From positions 1 through 64,000 of the forward strand of contig NZ_JAERRB010000014.1 in NCBI RefSeq assembly GCF_016735595.1: a stretch of DNA of 64,000 nucleotides, in the 5' to 3' direction. Position 1 is the stretch's first letter. The number at the start of each line of letters is the position of its first letter. The position numbers were made by a program, and so were the translations under genes. This document shows, in pieces, positions 25,571 to 35,019 of the stretch. Under the pieces are notes generated by a model that was not told the DNA's origin, did no database searches, and worked only from the letters and a program-made list of their open reading frames with translations. This DNA is from Chryseolinea lacunae. GTDB taxonomy: Bacteria; Bacteroidota; Bacteroidia; Cytophagales; Cyclobacteriaceae.

Positions 25571-26133
25571 CAAAGGGTTTTGAGCGACTGTCGTTTCTTC
25601 GTTGCCGACATTTTCGTTTTTTGGTCGCGATATTCTTGCGCAGATTATGCTTCACTCGTTTGCGAAATGTGTTTTGTCTTTGAATAAACTGTGTTCGTGT
25701 TTAGAATTTCAGATCATGCCGGAGACGCTCTTTGTGTTCTGTTCGCTTCAAAAGAGAAGCATTTCGAAATGGGTGACGGCCTTTTCGGGTGAGACTTGCC
25801 AGGTGCTGTGTGGCAGTTGTAAGCGTTGGGACAATGGTGTGTGATGGTGTGTTGGGAATATTTCCGTGGCCAACGTTTCATTTCCGGACGGCAATGTGCT
25901 CACGGCTGCTGCAGGCAAAACGTTGGTTCTGCCAGCGGATGCGAGTGGTTTCAACGGGCAGCCGTCCATCTGTGTGTGAAATCTATCCTTGAAAAGTACC
26001 GGCTTTCGAATTCCACTCCCGGCCAGATCACAATTGATTTTTGTTGGCGTGTAAATTCTTCTATCTTGCGCCCCATTTATTTATTAGTTATTTGGACGGA
26101 TCACCCGTGGATCCACAGCTGGTTGAAATTGAA
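25571..26133. other. 563-base stretch without a supported gene
   Basis: Short frames exist on both strands, but none shows a family, a ribosome site or coding-like composition. The segment just before the SET gene contains TTTTTGTTGG and TATCTTGCG words near 26038-26080 that could be a weak promoter. I see no repeats or RNA structure worth naming. Confidence 0.4.
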
Positions 26134-26670
26134 ATGGCACTACTCGAAAAGCAACTTTACGTTAAGAAGTCTACGATCCCCAACGCAGGCAAAGGTTTAT
26201 TCACAAAGAAATTCATTCCCAAAGGAACACTCATCGTCGAGTACAAAGGCAAGCGAAGCACGTGGAAAGAAGTGAAAGATGAAGACGGCAAGAACGGCTA
26301 CATCTTTTTCATCAACCGAAACAACGTTATCAACGGCTTGCCCAATAAAAAAGCACTGGCCCGCTACGCGAATGACGCCCGCGGTCTGGTGAAAATCAAA
26401 GGCCTGCTCAACAACTGCGAATATTCAGTGGACGGCATCAAGGCCTACATCGAATCGAAGAAAGACATTCCCGCCGGTTCCGAGATTTTTGTTGACTATG
26501 GCAAAGACTATTGGAAAGTTATCCGCGAAAACATCAAGCTGTGGAAGCAGGAAGCCAAGGAAGCCGCCGCAAAGAAGAGCACCAAGAAAAACGGTAAGGC
26601 CGTGAAAACAAAAAAGGCCGGCAAGAAGAAAATTCACCACACGGCTAAACGCATGGAGCACGGGCACTAA
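26134..26670 (+). CDS. SET-domain protein with lysine-rich tail
   Basis: This 178-residue protein has a SET methyltransferase fold: the opening KKSTIPNAGKGLFTKKFIPK, the cofactor-side motif LLNNCEY (near residue 96) and the closing IPAGSEIFVDYGKDYW (near 115). The last 40 residues are a histone-tail-like lysine-rich stretch (KKSTKKNGKAVKTKKAGKKK), which could bind DNA or be a self-methylation target. SET enzymes methylate lysines; the bacterial substrate is unknown. The ATG at 26134 gives the domain a clean start, and the longer frame from 26041 is not supported. Confidence 0.8.
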   Translation: MALLEKQLYVKKSTIPNAGKGLFTKKFIPKGTLIVEYKGKRSTWKEVKDEDGKNGYIFFINRNNVINGLPNKKALARYANDARGLVKIKGLLNNCEYSVDGIKAYIESKKDIPAGSEIFVDYGKDYWKVIRENIKLWKQEAKEAAAKKSTKKNGKAVKTKKAGKKKIHHTAKRMEHGH

Positions 26671-26694
26671 GTGCCGCGCGGCGGCCCGCATCTC

Positions 26695-29649
26695 TCAACG
26701 TGCCGCCTGTTCCGCAACTACCAATCGCTGATTTGCATCAGCGGCAAATTCATCAAATCCTTTTTTAAGGGCTTCGGCAATGTAGGCCTTCAACAGCCTG
26801 ATGGAATTTCCATTGATCTGAATGGCTTCCGACAGAATGGTGTAGGCCTTGAAACTATCTTTCGAATTGGTCCGATAGAAATCGGCCGACGCAATAATGC
26901 CCTCTTCAAAATAGGGATTGTAGTGCGACAACACCGCGTATTGTTTTTCGGCCGTGTTCAAATCTCCGTTCGATTCGGCCACCAGCGCTGTATACAACAT
27001 TTTTTCCAACGACTGCGACTCGTCGAACGTGATGCCTTTGTTGATTTGGTTGGCCAGTCCCCTTGTCTCCTTGCGATAGGCCAGCATCAGCAGCTCGAAG
27101 TGCGCCACATCGTTGTATAATTTTTTGTCGGTAAGTTCCAGGCCGGCGATGCGGTTAAAAAGGCGTATAGCCGGAACGGTATGATCGGCTTCGAAATAGC
27201 GTTGGCTGAAGTCCAGCAGGGCCTGCGCTTTGAAGTTGACGTTGGCAAATGAGTTGACCAGGTGATTAAAAGCCAGCGAATCGCCCAGCCCGACACGATA
27301 GCGGCAAAACTGATATTTGTCCGGGTCTGACAGCGTGAGCACTTCGGCGAACGACACGGTCAGAATTTTTTTCATCTGCGTGGCGATAAGTTTTTCTTTC
27401 AGGTCTTCCTTGCGCGAAACCGTGTCCCAGGCAGCAAGTGCCTCGGGGAGACGGCGGGCTTCGGTGAGCGCGATGGCGTTATAGAACCGGGCATCCTTAT
27501 AGTCGTAGGTGCCGGCAAAGGTGAAGAAGCTCGATGCGAGGTCGGGGTTATGTTGCTCCAGCGCCCACAAGCCCATCACATAATTAAATTTTCCCTGGTA
27601 GGATTGACTGAGGTAGGTTTGCTCTGCCAGAATTTCCAACGCTTTCGACACGTTGCCGCGATGGTAGAAGGCAAACGCCAGCGACGCTTTCAGTGCTTCT
27701 CTGAAGTCGCTATTCAGCGAATCGTCGGCAATCTGGTTTGCCCTGGCGATGAATGTGGTGTCGACCGTGGTGGCATATTTCACGATGTAGTTGTTCAGCA
27801 GCGTGGCCGAATACAAATCCAGTCTCGTGGCCGGGAGAGGCGACACGTCTGTTTTCAACGGTTGTTGCTGCAGGGACGAAAGCGCCAACGCGTTGCTCAA
27901 CACAGCTGGCGTGGTGTTGCCGAACAGTTGAAGAATGGAGTCTGTTTTCAACGGAAGATTTTCCGTCGCGGCCATGGCGAAGAAATTGGTTTCGGCCGTG
28001 ACACGTGTTTGGTTATGTCCGCGGGCCCGGTCAAGATAGCGTAGCGCCGAGTCTACGTTGTGGAGTTTGGAGTAGGCATAGCCGAGGTTGTTTTCCAATG
28101 GCCCCATGGAGCCGTGTGTTTTTAGATTTTCCGTGAAATTTTCCACGGCTCCTGATGGACTGCCTTCCCACAAATAGATGTTGCCGGCATTCGTCAGGGA
28201 ATACGGCGTGGGGCGTCGGCGATTGGCCTGTGCGTAGAATTGGTGAGCGTCGTCAAAATTGAAACGCGATGCTTTCAAGCGACCCAGCGCATAGTTGGCG
28301 CGGTTGTTTTGAAAGGCCTGGGTTCGCGACTGCTCATAGAACGATTCGGCAAAGTCGCCATTGCCAAGCAACGTGTGCATGTCGCCTGCCGCATTATAGA
28401 AGCCGCCCATGCTGTGGAAAACATATTCGTGCCAGTTTGAATAAAACACAAACCCCAGCACAGCAATGGTGCCGGCAAAACGATAGGTGAAGTAAGGCAT
28501 GCGCGTGGGTTGATAGAGCACGTTGAACACGGGCAGATCGCGCGCCAGCATCAGCACATAGTTAGAGAACAGGTAGGTGAGAAAGATGATGCCGTAGCCC
28601 GTGTGGGCAAAGATGATGGCATCGCGAATCACTTTCAGGGCCGGGTCGTTCGCATTGCCCAGCAGTTGCCCCATGGTGGCAAAGGCGATCGCTCCCAACG
28701 CGAGAAAGAAATAGCCGCCAAACGGATGATATGGAAATATGTTGGCATACAGAATTTCGCGACGGCGAAAACCCCACACGCCCAGCACCGCCGACACTGT
28801 GAACAGCAGGTATAGGTTGATGTATAAAATATTCCAGTCGATCACGCCCATCTCGTGGAAACAGGTGATGAGGATGTTGGCCAGGTAAATAACGCTGATG
28901 ATGGACAGGTGACGCAGACTTTTGGTTCCTCCACGGCTCGTGATGTAGACAAACGACGCCATCACTTCGTGCGCAATGAGAATGATGAATAACACCGTGA
29001 GAATCATGCCCGGCGTGTATCCCGTTAAGGTGAGATGATAGAAGGGATAGTTAACGGCAGCGAACAACGCCACACACCCCGCGATGAGGGCCGTGATGCC
29101 TCCAAACAAAAGAAGACGCGTAGTGAACGACCAGCTTGCACGCACGCGGTTGAAGTAGAATGCAGGCACAACATAGAGAACGAGCGCGGCGATGACCGGA
29201 ATTCTGTGGTGATGTCCGAACAACCCCAGCACCTCCAGCCGCAGGCTCACCAGGAAGAGAATGAACAACCCCATGCCCACAAAAAACCAGAACCGCTCCA
29301 TGGTGGTGATGACGGTGAGGATAACGATGGCGCACACCACAAGGATCGCGAGGAAAATATAGGAAGCCGTTGTGTTCGGCACGATGTCGCTGCCATCGAG
29401 GTATTCGAAGATCACATAGCTTTCGGCGGGAACGTTGAGCGAGAAGGGCCCAAGCCGGAAACTATGCACGGTGGTTTCCAACATTTTTTGTTCCTGCAGT
29501 TTGTTCCAATGGAGGATGCCGTCGGCACCTTTGAACCAACTGAACCACAGAAAGACGATAGAAAAAATAAAAACCACGCCGAGGCCAAGCCACACGGTGC
29601 GGTATTCTTTCAGCCAGTTTTTCCAGAAGAAGAGCGATTGCGTAGTCAT
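26695..29649 (-). CDS. Large membrane protein with C-terminal TPR repeats
   Basis: This 984-residue protein has two halves. Residues 1-420 contain a dozen or so hydrophobic helices (first at about 18-37, then 91-415). Residues 430-980 form a soluble TPR array: FAESFYEQSRTQAFQNNRAN, VENFTENLKTHGSMGPLENN, LRYLDRARGHNQ and AEKQYAVLSHYNPYFEEGI are typical helix pairs. It resembles large hypothetical proteins of Cytophagales; the biochemical role is unknown. TPR arrays usually bind protein partners. It is monocistronic on the minus strand; the acyltransferase-gatC unit ends upstream with a terminator. Confidence 0.75.
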   Translation of the reverse strand: MTTQSLFFWKNWLKEYRTVWLGLGVVFIFSIVFLWFSWFKGADGILHWNKLQEQKMLETTVHSFRLGPFSLNVPAESYVIFEYLDGSDIVPNTTASYIFLAILVVCAIVILTVITTMERFWFFVGMGLFILFLVSLRLEVLGLFGHHHRIPVIAALVLYVVPAFYFNRVRASWSFTTRLLLFGGITALIAGCVALFAAVNYPFYHLTLTGYTPGMILTVLFIILIAHEVMASFVYITSRGGTKSLRHLSIISVIYLANILITCFHEMGVIDWNILYINLYLLFTVSAVLGVWGFRRREILYANIFPYHPFGGYFFLALGAIAFATMGQLLGNANDPALKVIRDAIIFAHTGYGIIFLTYLFSNYVLMLARDLPVFNVLYQPTRMPYFTYRFAGTIAVLGFVFYSNWHEYVFHSMGGFYNAAGDMHTLLGNGDFAESFYEQSRTQAFQNNRANYALGRLKASRFNFDDAHQFYAQANRRRPTPYSLTNAGNIYLWEGSPSGAVENFTENLKTHGSMGPLENNLGYAYSKLHNVDSALRYLDRARGHNQTRVTAETNFFAMAATENLPLKTDSILQLFGNTTPAVLSNALALSSLQQQPLKTDVSPLPATRLDLYSATLLNNYIVKYATTVDTTFIARANQIADDSLNSDFREALKASLAFAFYHRGNVSKALEILAEQTYLSQSYQGKFNYVMGLWALEQHNPDLASSFFTFAGTYDYKDARFYNAIALTEARRLPEALAAWDTVSRKEDLKEKLIATQMKKILTVSFAEVLTLSDPDKYQFCRYRVGLGDSLAFNHLVNSFANVNFKAQALLDFSQRYFEADHTVPAIRLFNRIAGLELTDKKLYNDVAHFELLMLAYRKETRGLANQINKGITFDESQSLEKMLYTALVAESNGDLNTAEKQYAVLSHYNPYFEEGIIASADFYRTNSKDSFKAYTILSEAIQINGNSIRLLKAYIAEALKKGFDEFAADANQRLVVAEQAAR

Positions 29650-29684
29650 TACTTTTAATTGAAGATCGGTATCACAAGATAAAA

Positions 29685-29720
29685 AAATAAAACCCGGAAG
29701 GCGTTCGCCACTCCCGGGTC
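29685..29720 (-). terminator. Terminator of the acyltransferase-gatC operon
   Basis: The hairpin CCCGGAAGGCG/CGCCACTCCCGGG-like stem (29693-29718) has near-perfect pairing, followed on the minus strand by TTTTATTTTTTT. It lies 41 bases after the gatC stop. Confidence 0.8.
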
Positions 29721-29758
29721 AAGTTCAGGCCCGTGGCCAGACAGTAACGTGGTGTGTT

Positions 29759-30046
29759 TTATTCCAGTACTTTCGGCACGCGGAAATAGTCAGCATCTTT
29801 TTTGGGTGCGTTGCGCAGGGCGCGTTCGTGGCTGAGGTGTTCCTTCACTTCGTCTTCGCGCAGCACGTTCACTTCGTGGCTCATGGTGGTGAGGGGTTCC
29901 ACGCCAGTGGTGTCTACCTCGCTCAGTTTTTCTACCCAGTCCACAATGGCGGTCATGTCGCCCATCATTTTCTCGGCATCTTTCGCGTCGAATTCGAGGC
30001 GCGAAAGGTGTGCGATTTTGTCCAACAGGGCACGATCTATTTTCAT
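29759..30046 (-). CDS. gatC: Asp-tRNA(Asn)/Glu-tRNA(Gln) amidotransferase subunit C
   Basis: This 95-residue GatC subunit wraps around and stabilises the GatA/GatB amidotransferase that converts misacylated Glu-tRNA(Gln) or Asp-tRNA(Asn). Family segments are HLSRLEFDAKDAEKMMGDM and the C-terminal LRNAPKKDADYFRVPKVLE. The ATG at 30046 (MKIDRALLDKIAHLS) overlaps the acyltransferase stop as ATGA, so the two are translationally coupled; the longer frame upstream lies within the acyltransferase gene. gatA and gatB are not in the window. Confidence 0.9.
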   Translation of the reverse strand: MKIDRALLDKIAHLSRLEFDAKDAEKMMGDMTAIVDWVEKLSEVDTTGVEPLTTMSHEVNVLREDEVKEHLSHERALRNAPKKDADYFRVPKVLE

Positions 30047-30771
30047 TTTCCTTGATGCTGTTTCAGTTCGGTGTCGATGATGGAAAACAATTTCTGTTTG
30101 AGGGCGTCGGTATCTTTGGCCGTGAGCCCGGTGGTTTCCAGTGGTTCGTGAAAGATCACGTGGAGTGGATGCCAGCGCAACAGGAATTGATCCGGCGGCA
30201 AAATTATCCAATTATACGGTATGGTGACAGGCACAATGGGAATTTGTTTCTCCACGGCGATGCGCACGGCGCCGTCTTTGAAAGGACCCATTTCGGGGCC
30301 CTTTTCAGTAACTATCCCCCCCTCGGGGAAGATCACGAGGTTCTTGCCCTGGTCGATCGCGTCCATAGAACGGACCAACGACGTGTAGCGGCTGCGCATC
30401 TTCTTGCGGTCGACCGTGATGTGGAGCTTGCCATACATCCACCCAAACACCGGCACGGTTTCGATGCCGCTCTTGCCCACAAAGATGGCGTTGTGCGGTA
30501 TGAGCCCCATGGCCGGAATGTCGAGGTATGAAAAATGGTTTGAGCAAAAGATGTATTGCTTCTTTGGATCTAACGGTGTTCGGTACACCAATCGTAGCGG
30601 CACACCAATGAAAAAGAAAAGCAGCCGGGCCCACAACCGGTTGAGGATGCCCACCAGTTTGTGCTGGCGTGGAAACAAAATGGGAATAAGAAACAGCGGC
30701 AGCAACAACGCGAAAAGCATGGCAAACACCAGCGAACCATACGCCGTGTAGACGCCTCTTAGAATTTTCAT
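30043..30771 (-). CDS. 1-acyl-sn-glycerol-3-phosphate acyltransferase (PlsC-like)
   Basis: This 242-residue membrane-bound acyltransferase transfers an acyl chain to lysophosphatidate in phospholipid synthesis. The family's first motif reads SNHFSYLDIPA, with the catalytic His and Asp in H-x4-D. The second motif is near FVGKSGIETVPVFGWMYG, and the third is VIFPEGGI. An N-terminal hydrophobic helix lies at about residues 12-30. It overlaps gatC by four bases (ATGA). PlsC-type assignment is firm at family level, but exact acyl and acceptor preference is not. Confidence 0.88.
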   Translation of the reverse strand: MKILRGVYTAYGSLVFAMLFALLLPLFLIPILFPRQHKLVGILNRLWARLLFFFIGVPLRLVYRTPLDPKKQYIFCSNHFSYLDIPAMGLIPHNAIFVGKSGIETVPVFGWMYGKLHITVDRKKMRSRYTSLVRSMDAIDQGKNLVIFPEGGIVTEKGPEMGPFKDGAVRIAVEKQIPIVPVTIPYNWIILPPDQFLLRWHPLHVIFHEPLETTGLTAKDTDALKQKLFSIIDTELKQHQGK

Positions 30772-30826
30772 ACTAGTTTATACAAAGGCACAAACGCGTT
30801 TCAAATCTATCGAAAATAAACCGATG

Positions 30827-32161
30827 CTACTGGCCATTTATAGTGCTGGCGCCTGGAATAACGATAAGTGTTTTCTGGCGGCCGTCGATGTAGCGGAATT
30901 TTCCCTGGTCGTCGAAGAAGCCATCTTCCTCCAGTTTGATCTGGATGTCTTTCTTCCATTCGGCAATGTTGGTTGTCACGTTAAGCTCGATGGAGTAGGC
31001 TGTGTTGTAGTGCAGGGGATAGTCGCCGGTGTCGGGCACACCGTTTTGCATGTCCCATTGCCCGATGGTGGTGCCGGCCGCGTGGCCATGATATCCGATG
31101 GGGTGGGTGTAGATCGAAGGCGTGAGACCCTGCGCCAACGCCTGCTTGCGCGAGTCGGCCAGGATTTGGTTGCCCGTTTTGCCCAGGACAAAGTTCGATG
31201 TGAGGATGTCCTGAAGCTGGTTGCCTTGTTTGAGGGCTTTCTTCAGGTATTCCGGCGCATCGGTTTCTCCGCCTTTCAGGATATAGGCATGTTGTTGCGT
31301 GTCGGTGTTAAGCCGCAGATAGGTTATGCCGAAGTCCACATGCAGGAGGTCGCCGGGCTGGATCACGAGCGGCTGAATGCGTTTGGTGAAAATGACGTCG
31401 GGCTCGCTGCGCTGAATGGACACGGAAGGATGAAACCACGTGTCGAGCTTCAGTTCTTTGATCTTCTCACGGTACCACCACACGACGTCTTCTGTGGTGG
31501 TGGCGCCGGGTTGAATGACGCGATCGGAAAAACCTTGCTGAATGATTTCATGGGCAATGCGGCAGATTTGCGGATAGATTGCCATCTCTTTGTCGCTGCG
31601 GGTTTCCAGCCAGCTCACGGCAAGTTTCTCGGCCGACACCACGCGCGATTGCAGGGGTGCTCCCAATGCTTTTGTCAATGCCTCATAGTCGTTGGCGGTG
31701 AGGCCGTCGGCATGACCATAGTGCTCGGCTTTGTTGACGCCGATTTTCTTTGGATTTCTTTCTTTGATGATGCTGGCCAGTTGTGCCCATTGGTCGGGTT
31801 GTTTGTCGGGGTCCCAGGCGCGTTTAAAAACTTTGCCCACGTCATAGCGGGCCACGGCCAGGTATTCCATTTCTTCTTTCGCACCCCGGTCAAACATCAC
31901 CAGCATGGTGGTGCGGCGGGCCGCCATCCACGTGGCCGGCAATAGTGTTTTGATGACGGGATCTTCGTTGTATTCGCGCGACATCACCACCCACATGTCG
32001 AAGCCTTCGCGGCGCATCAGGGCGGGCAGAAGTGTTTTCAACCGGTCGTCCAAAAGTTCGTCAATCACTTTGGCCTGATCGCGCTGCGACAGAATGAGCG
32101 GAGTTTGTGCAAACGAGAGGCTTGTCAGAAATAGCGTGCATGCAAAAAGAAAATACTTCAT
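30827..32161 (-). CDS. Secreted M24-family metallopeptidase (Xaa-Pro dipeptidase-like)
   Basis: This 444-residue protein has a signal peptide (MKYFLFACTLFLTSLSFAQ). The C-terminal pita-bread fold has the metal ligands in DLLHVDFGITYLRLNTDTQQ (two Asp), HPIGYHGHAAG (His), SIELNVT (Glu) and IKLEEDGFF (Glu). M24 peptidases cleave X-Pro bonds or remove N-terminal residues; a signal peptide places this one in the periplasm or outside. It is a single gene on the minus strand. Confidence 0.86.
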   Translation of the reverse strand: MKYFLFACTLFLTSLSFAQTPLILSQRDQAKVIDELLDDRLKTLLPALMRREGFDMWVVMSREYNEDPVIKTLLPATWMAARRTTMLVMFDRGAKEEMEYLAVARYDVGKVFKRAWDPDKQPDQWAQLASIIKERNPKKIGVNKAEHYGHADGLTANDYEALTKALGAPLQSRVVSAEKLAVSWLETRSDKEMAIYPQICRIAHEIIQQGFSDRVIQPGATTTEDVVWWYREKIKELKLDTWFHPSVSIQRSEPDVIFTKRIQPLVIQPGDLLHVDFGITYLRLNTDTQQHAYILKGGETDAPEYLKKALKQGNQLQDILTSNFVLGKTGNQILADSRKQALAQGLTPSIYTHPIGYHGHAAGTTIGQWDMQNGVPDTGDYPLHYNTAYSIELNVTTNIAEWKKDIQIKLEEDGFFDDQGKFRYIDGRQKTLIVIPGASTINGQ

Positions 32162-32242
32162 AGGTCAGGTAAAAATTTTTCGTCGTTCGCTACCGACTGA
32201 GCACCGGGTAGCGGAAGGGTGTTGTGTCGAGCGCCGGTCTTT

Positions 32243-32806
32243 TTATTCTTTTTCTTTGAACGCAATGATGCAACGCTCTGTCTTCAACATTTCCAGTGCG
32301 TCGTTCACATGGATGGTCGACTTGGCGTCGTTCATTTCGTCTTTGATTTTGTTCTTTATTTCTTTCATGTGCAGCGCTTCAATGAAGCGACGCACGTCGT
32401 CGTGCGTTTCCAGAATGAGCTTGGGCACTTCGGCGGGTTTGTCGTGATCGTCTTTGGCCACCATGGTGAAGTAGCACGAGTTGGTGTGACGAATGGTGCT
32501 GTTTTTCACATGCTCGGCTTCCACGCGAATGCCGACAATCATGGACGAGCGCCCCACATAGTTCACCGATGCATGCAGCGAAACCAGTTCGCCCACTTCC
32601 ACGGGTTTCAAAAACTCAACCCGGTCCACCGACACGGTCACGCAATAGGCGCCCGCGTGTTTACTGGAACAGGCATAGGCCACTTTGTCCATGAGCGACA
32701 ACAAAATGCCCCCGTGAATTTTTCCGCCAAAGTTGGCATAAGAAGGAATCATCAACTCGGTGATGGTGGTCTGTGAGGTGCGTACGGGTTTTGCGGCTTC
32801 AGCCAT
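32243..32806 (-). CDS. Acyl-CoA thioesterase, hotdog fold
   Basis: This protein of 187 residues has the BACH/YciA-type motif IPSYANFGGKIHGGILLSLM, which contains the catalytic region of the family. The hotdog beta strands and long helix (MDKVAYACSSKHAG) follow. It hydrolyses acyl-CoA. The C-terminal 50 residues (ALHMKEIKNKIKDEMNDAK) form an extra charged helix beyond the usual family length of about 130-160. The ATG at 32806 gives MAEAAKPVRTSQTTI; the longer upstream frame is not supported. Confidence 0.85.
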   Translation of the reverse strand: MAEAAKPVRTSQTTITELMIPSYANFGGKIHGGILLSLMDKVAYACSSKHAGAYCVTVSVDRVEFLKPVEVGELVSLHASVNYVGRSSMIVGIRVEAEHVKNSTIRHTNSCYFTMVAKDDHDKPAEVPKLILETHDDVRRFIEALHMKEIKNKIKDEMNDAKSTIHVNDALEMLKTERCIIAFKEKE

Positions 32807-32914
32807 GCCTTTCGTTTTCGAAAAGATAGGAAAAAATAACAGGGCGTAAACGGAATTTTGTCCGGGAGGCAAACGGCCTTCGTTGGCCTTGCATTCACAA
32901 AGGTGTGCGGTGAA

Positions 32915-34279
32915 TTATTTTGATGGTGCGGGCAAGCTTGCCTCAACGGAAAGGGCCAGGCGCGAGGCCAGCATACGAAACCGGAAGAACATGGCCAGGG
33001 CCGTTAGCGTGAGCCCAATGGAAAGGCCAAGCCAGATGCCCAACGAACCCATGCCTGCATGAAAGGCCAGCCCATACCCCAACGGAAGTCCGATGATCCA
33101 GTAGGCCACAAAGATGAGCACCGATGGAATCTTCACATCCTGCAAGCCGCGAAGGGCCGAAGCACACACCACCTGCGTGCCGTCTGAAAGTTGAAAGAGT
33201 CCGGCAATGATCATGAGCGAGGAGGCGATGCGAATCACGTCGCCATCGTTGATGTAGAGCATGGGCAGCGCATGGCGACCGGCCACAAAACCAACGGCAC
33301 AGCACAACATCAACACGAGGGCCATGCCCAGCAAGGTGTAGCAGGCAAGCTTCAGATTTTTGACATCCCGTTGTCCCAAAAAATAGCCGACACGAATCGT
33401 TGCCGCAGCGGCAAGTCCTGCCGTGGTCATATAGCTGATGGTGGCCAGGTTGATCACCACCTGGTGCGCGGCCTGCGATTTGGTGCCGAGCCATCCCATC
33501 ATCACCAGCGAAAAATCGAATGCCGCCACTTCAAAAATAAACTGCGCACCACTGGGCACGCCAATGTTCAACATCTTGGCAAACAGCGCACGCGAATAAT
33601 TTCCCAACGAAAAACTTGCCCGGAATTTTCGGAACGCTGGCGCAGCATAAACATAGCCCACAATGGCCAACGCCATGAACACCCGCGACAAGAACGTGGC
33701 CCATCCTGAACCCATCAACCCCATCGCAGGAAAGCCTCCATGCCCATAGACGAGCGCGTAGTTCAACGCGATGTTCACCACGTTGCTGGCAATCATGATG
33801 ACCATGGCCACACGGGTATTCGACAATCCTTCAGCAAACTGTTTGAAGCTTTGAAAGATGAGAACAGGAATCAACGAAAAGGCAATAATTTTCAGGAATG
33901 GAATGGAGAGTGCAATAACATCTTCGGGTTGGCCGATGTGATAGAGCGCTTCCTTGCCAATATACACGGCGCCCACCAGCACCAGAGCATTCACCACGTT
34001 AATGACCAGCCCGTGTCGCAAGGTTTCGACAATGCGTTTGTCGTCGTGCTGCCCGTCGGCTTCGGCCACCAGAGGCGTGATGGCATACGACACACCAATG
34101 CCAAACAACAACAGCACATTGAACGCCACCGTTGCCAGCCCCGCCGCGGCCAATTCTGTAGCTCCCAGGTGACCGACCATGATGTTGTCGGTGAACCCCA
34201 TCATCACGTGGCCCAGGTTGCTGAGCATGACGGGGTAGGCGAGGTGAAAATTTTCCTTGATGTGAGCGCGGATGGTCAT
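32915..34279 (-). CDS. MATE-family efflux transporter
   Basis: This 454-residue inner membrane antiporter has about twelve helices in two halves. The N-terminal half carries AYPVMLSNLGHVMMGFTDNI and MVGHLGATELAAAGLA, the usual MATE opening; the second half repeats the pattern from SGAQFIFEVAAFDFSLVMMG. Family members export cationic drugs and metabolites with sodium or protons. Substrate is unknown. It stands between a NUDIX hydrolase and a thioesterase on the same strand. Confidence 0.9.
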   Translation of the reverse strand: MTIRAHIKENFHLAYPVMLSNLGHVMMGFTDNIMVGHLGATELAAAGLATVAFNVLLLFGIGVSYAITPLVAEADGQHDDKRIVETLRHGLVINVVNALVLVGAVYIGKEALYHIGQPEDVIALSIPFLKIIAFSLIPVLIFQSFKQFAEGLSNTRVAMVIMIASNVVNIALNYALVYGHGGFPAMGLMGSGWATFLSRVFMALAIVGYVYAAPAFRKFRASFSLGNYSRALFAKMLNIGVPSGAQFIFEVAAFDFSLVMMGWLGTKSQAAHQVVINLATISYMTTAGLAAAATIRVGYFLGQRDVKNLKLACYTLLGMALVLMLCCAVGFVAGRHALPMLYINDGDVIRIASSLMIIAGLFQLSDGTQVVCASALRGLQDVKIPSVLIFVAYWIIGLPLGYGLAFHAGMGSLGIWLGLSIGLTLTALAMFFRFRMLASRLALSVEASLPAPSK

Positions 34280-34326
34280 GTATGTAGACGACGTTCAAAA
34301 AATGGAGAGGAGTGTTTTTAAAAAAA

Positions 34327-34884
34327 TCAAATGCCTTTCAACCGGGCCACCGCCAGCAGACCGGCCATGCTGATGGCGTCGGTGATCTCGCCGCGCATCA
34401 CCATGGCCACGGCGTCGCGCAAGGGGAGCTTTCGCACTTTCATGTCGGCTTCGGTTTCTTCGCGGGCTGTGTCGCCGTGTTGCAGTTCTTCGGCCAGAAA
34501 CACAAAGCCCTCTTCGTCGGTGGCTGAGTTGGATGTGTGGATGCGGAAGAGGCGTGTCCATTTCTGCGCGGTTAGTCCGGTTTCTTCCTGCAGTTCGCGG
34601 CGCGCAGACAGTTCAGGGTCGACTGTGAAGGCGCCACCACCTTCGGGAATTTCCCAATGGAATTCGTTTAGCGTATACCGGTATTGACCGACCAACCAAG
34701 TGTTGTTTTCTTCGTCGAGGGCTACAATGCCAATGGCTTTATTTTTGAAATGTACTTTGCCATAGATGCCGTTTCCGCCGGCGGGGTTGATGACCTGGTG
34801 TTCGGTCACTTTGATCCACGGATTTTCATATTTGTCTTCCGACGACAGGGTGGTCCAGGGATTTTCGATTTCGTTTTGCGCCAT
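34327..34884 (-). CDS. NUDIX hydrolase, ADP-ribose-pyrophosphatase-like
   Basis: This hydrolase of 185 residues has a NUDIX box spread over GGGAFTVDPELSARRELQEE and TGLT (G-x5-E-x7-R-E-x-x-E-E form, with an enlarged first gap). The preceding EIPEGG is typical of ADP-ribose/ADP-sugar pyrophosphatases. It cleaves nucleoside diphosphates linked to another moiety using Mg2+. The ATG at 34884 (MAQNEIENPWTTLSSEDKYE) is preferred over a GTG four codons upstream. Confidence 0.85.
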   Translation of the reverse strand: MAQNEIENPWTTLSSEDKYENPWIKVTEHQVINPAGGNGIYGKVHFKNKAIGIVALDEENNTWLVGQYRYTLNEFHWEIPEGGGAFTVDPELSARRELQEETGLTAQKWTRLFRIHTSNSATDEEGFVFLAEELQHGDTAREETEADMKVRKLPLRDAVAMVMRGEITDAISMAGLLAVARLKGI

Positions 34885-35019
34885 ACGGGTTTGCACGATG
34901 CCGGAATTTTTTTCCTGAAAACCTTTCAGGATGCGTGAATTGAAGGGCTTCCGGCATGTTGTTCAAAGCTATTCAATCTCTTTTTTGCAGGAAATCATTT
35001 ACGCATTAAGTTTGTGTTC

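Noticed and set aside
25602-25844. 80-codon frame in the gap before the SET gene
   Set aside because: It has no recognisable family, promoter or ribosome site, and its residue mix is that of random sequence; the gap is reported as empty.
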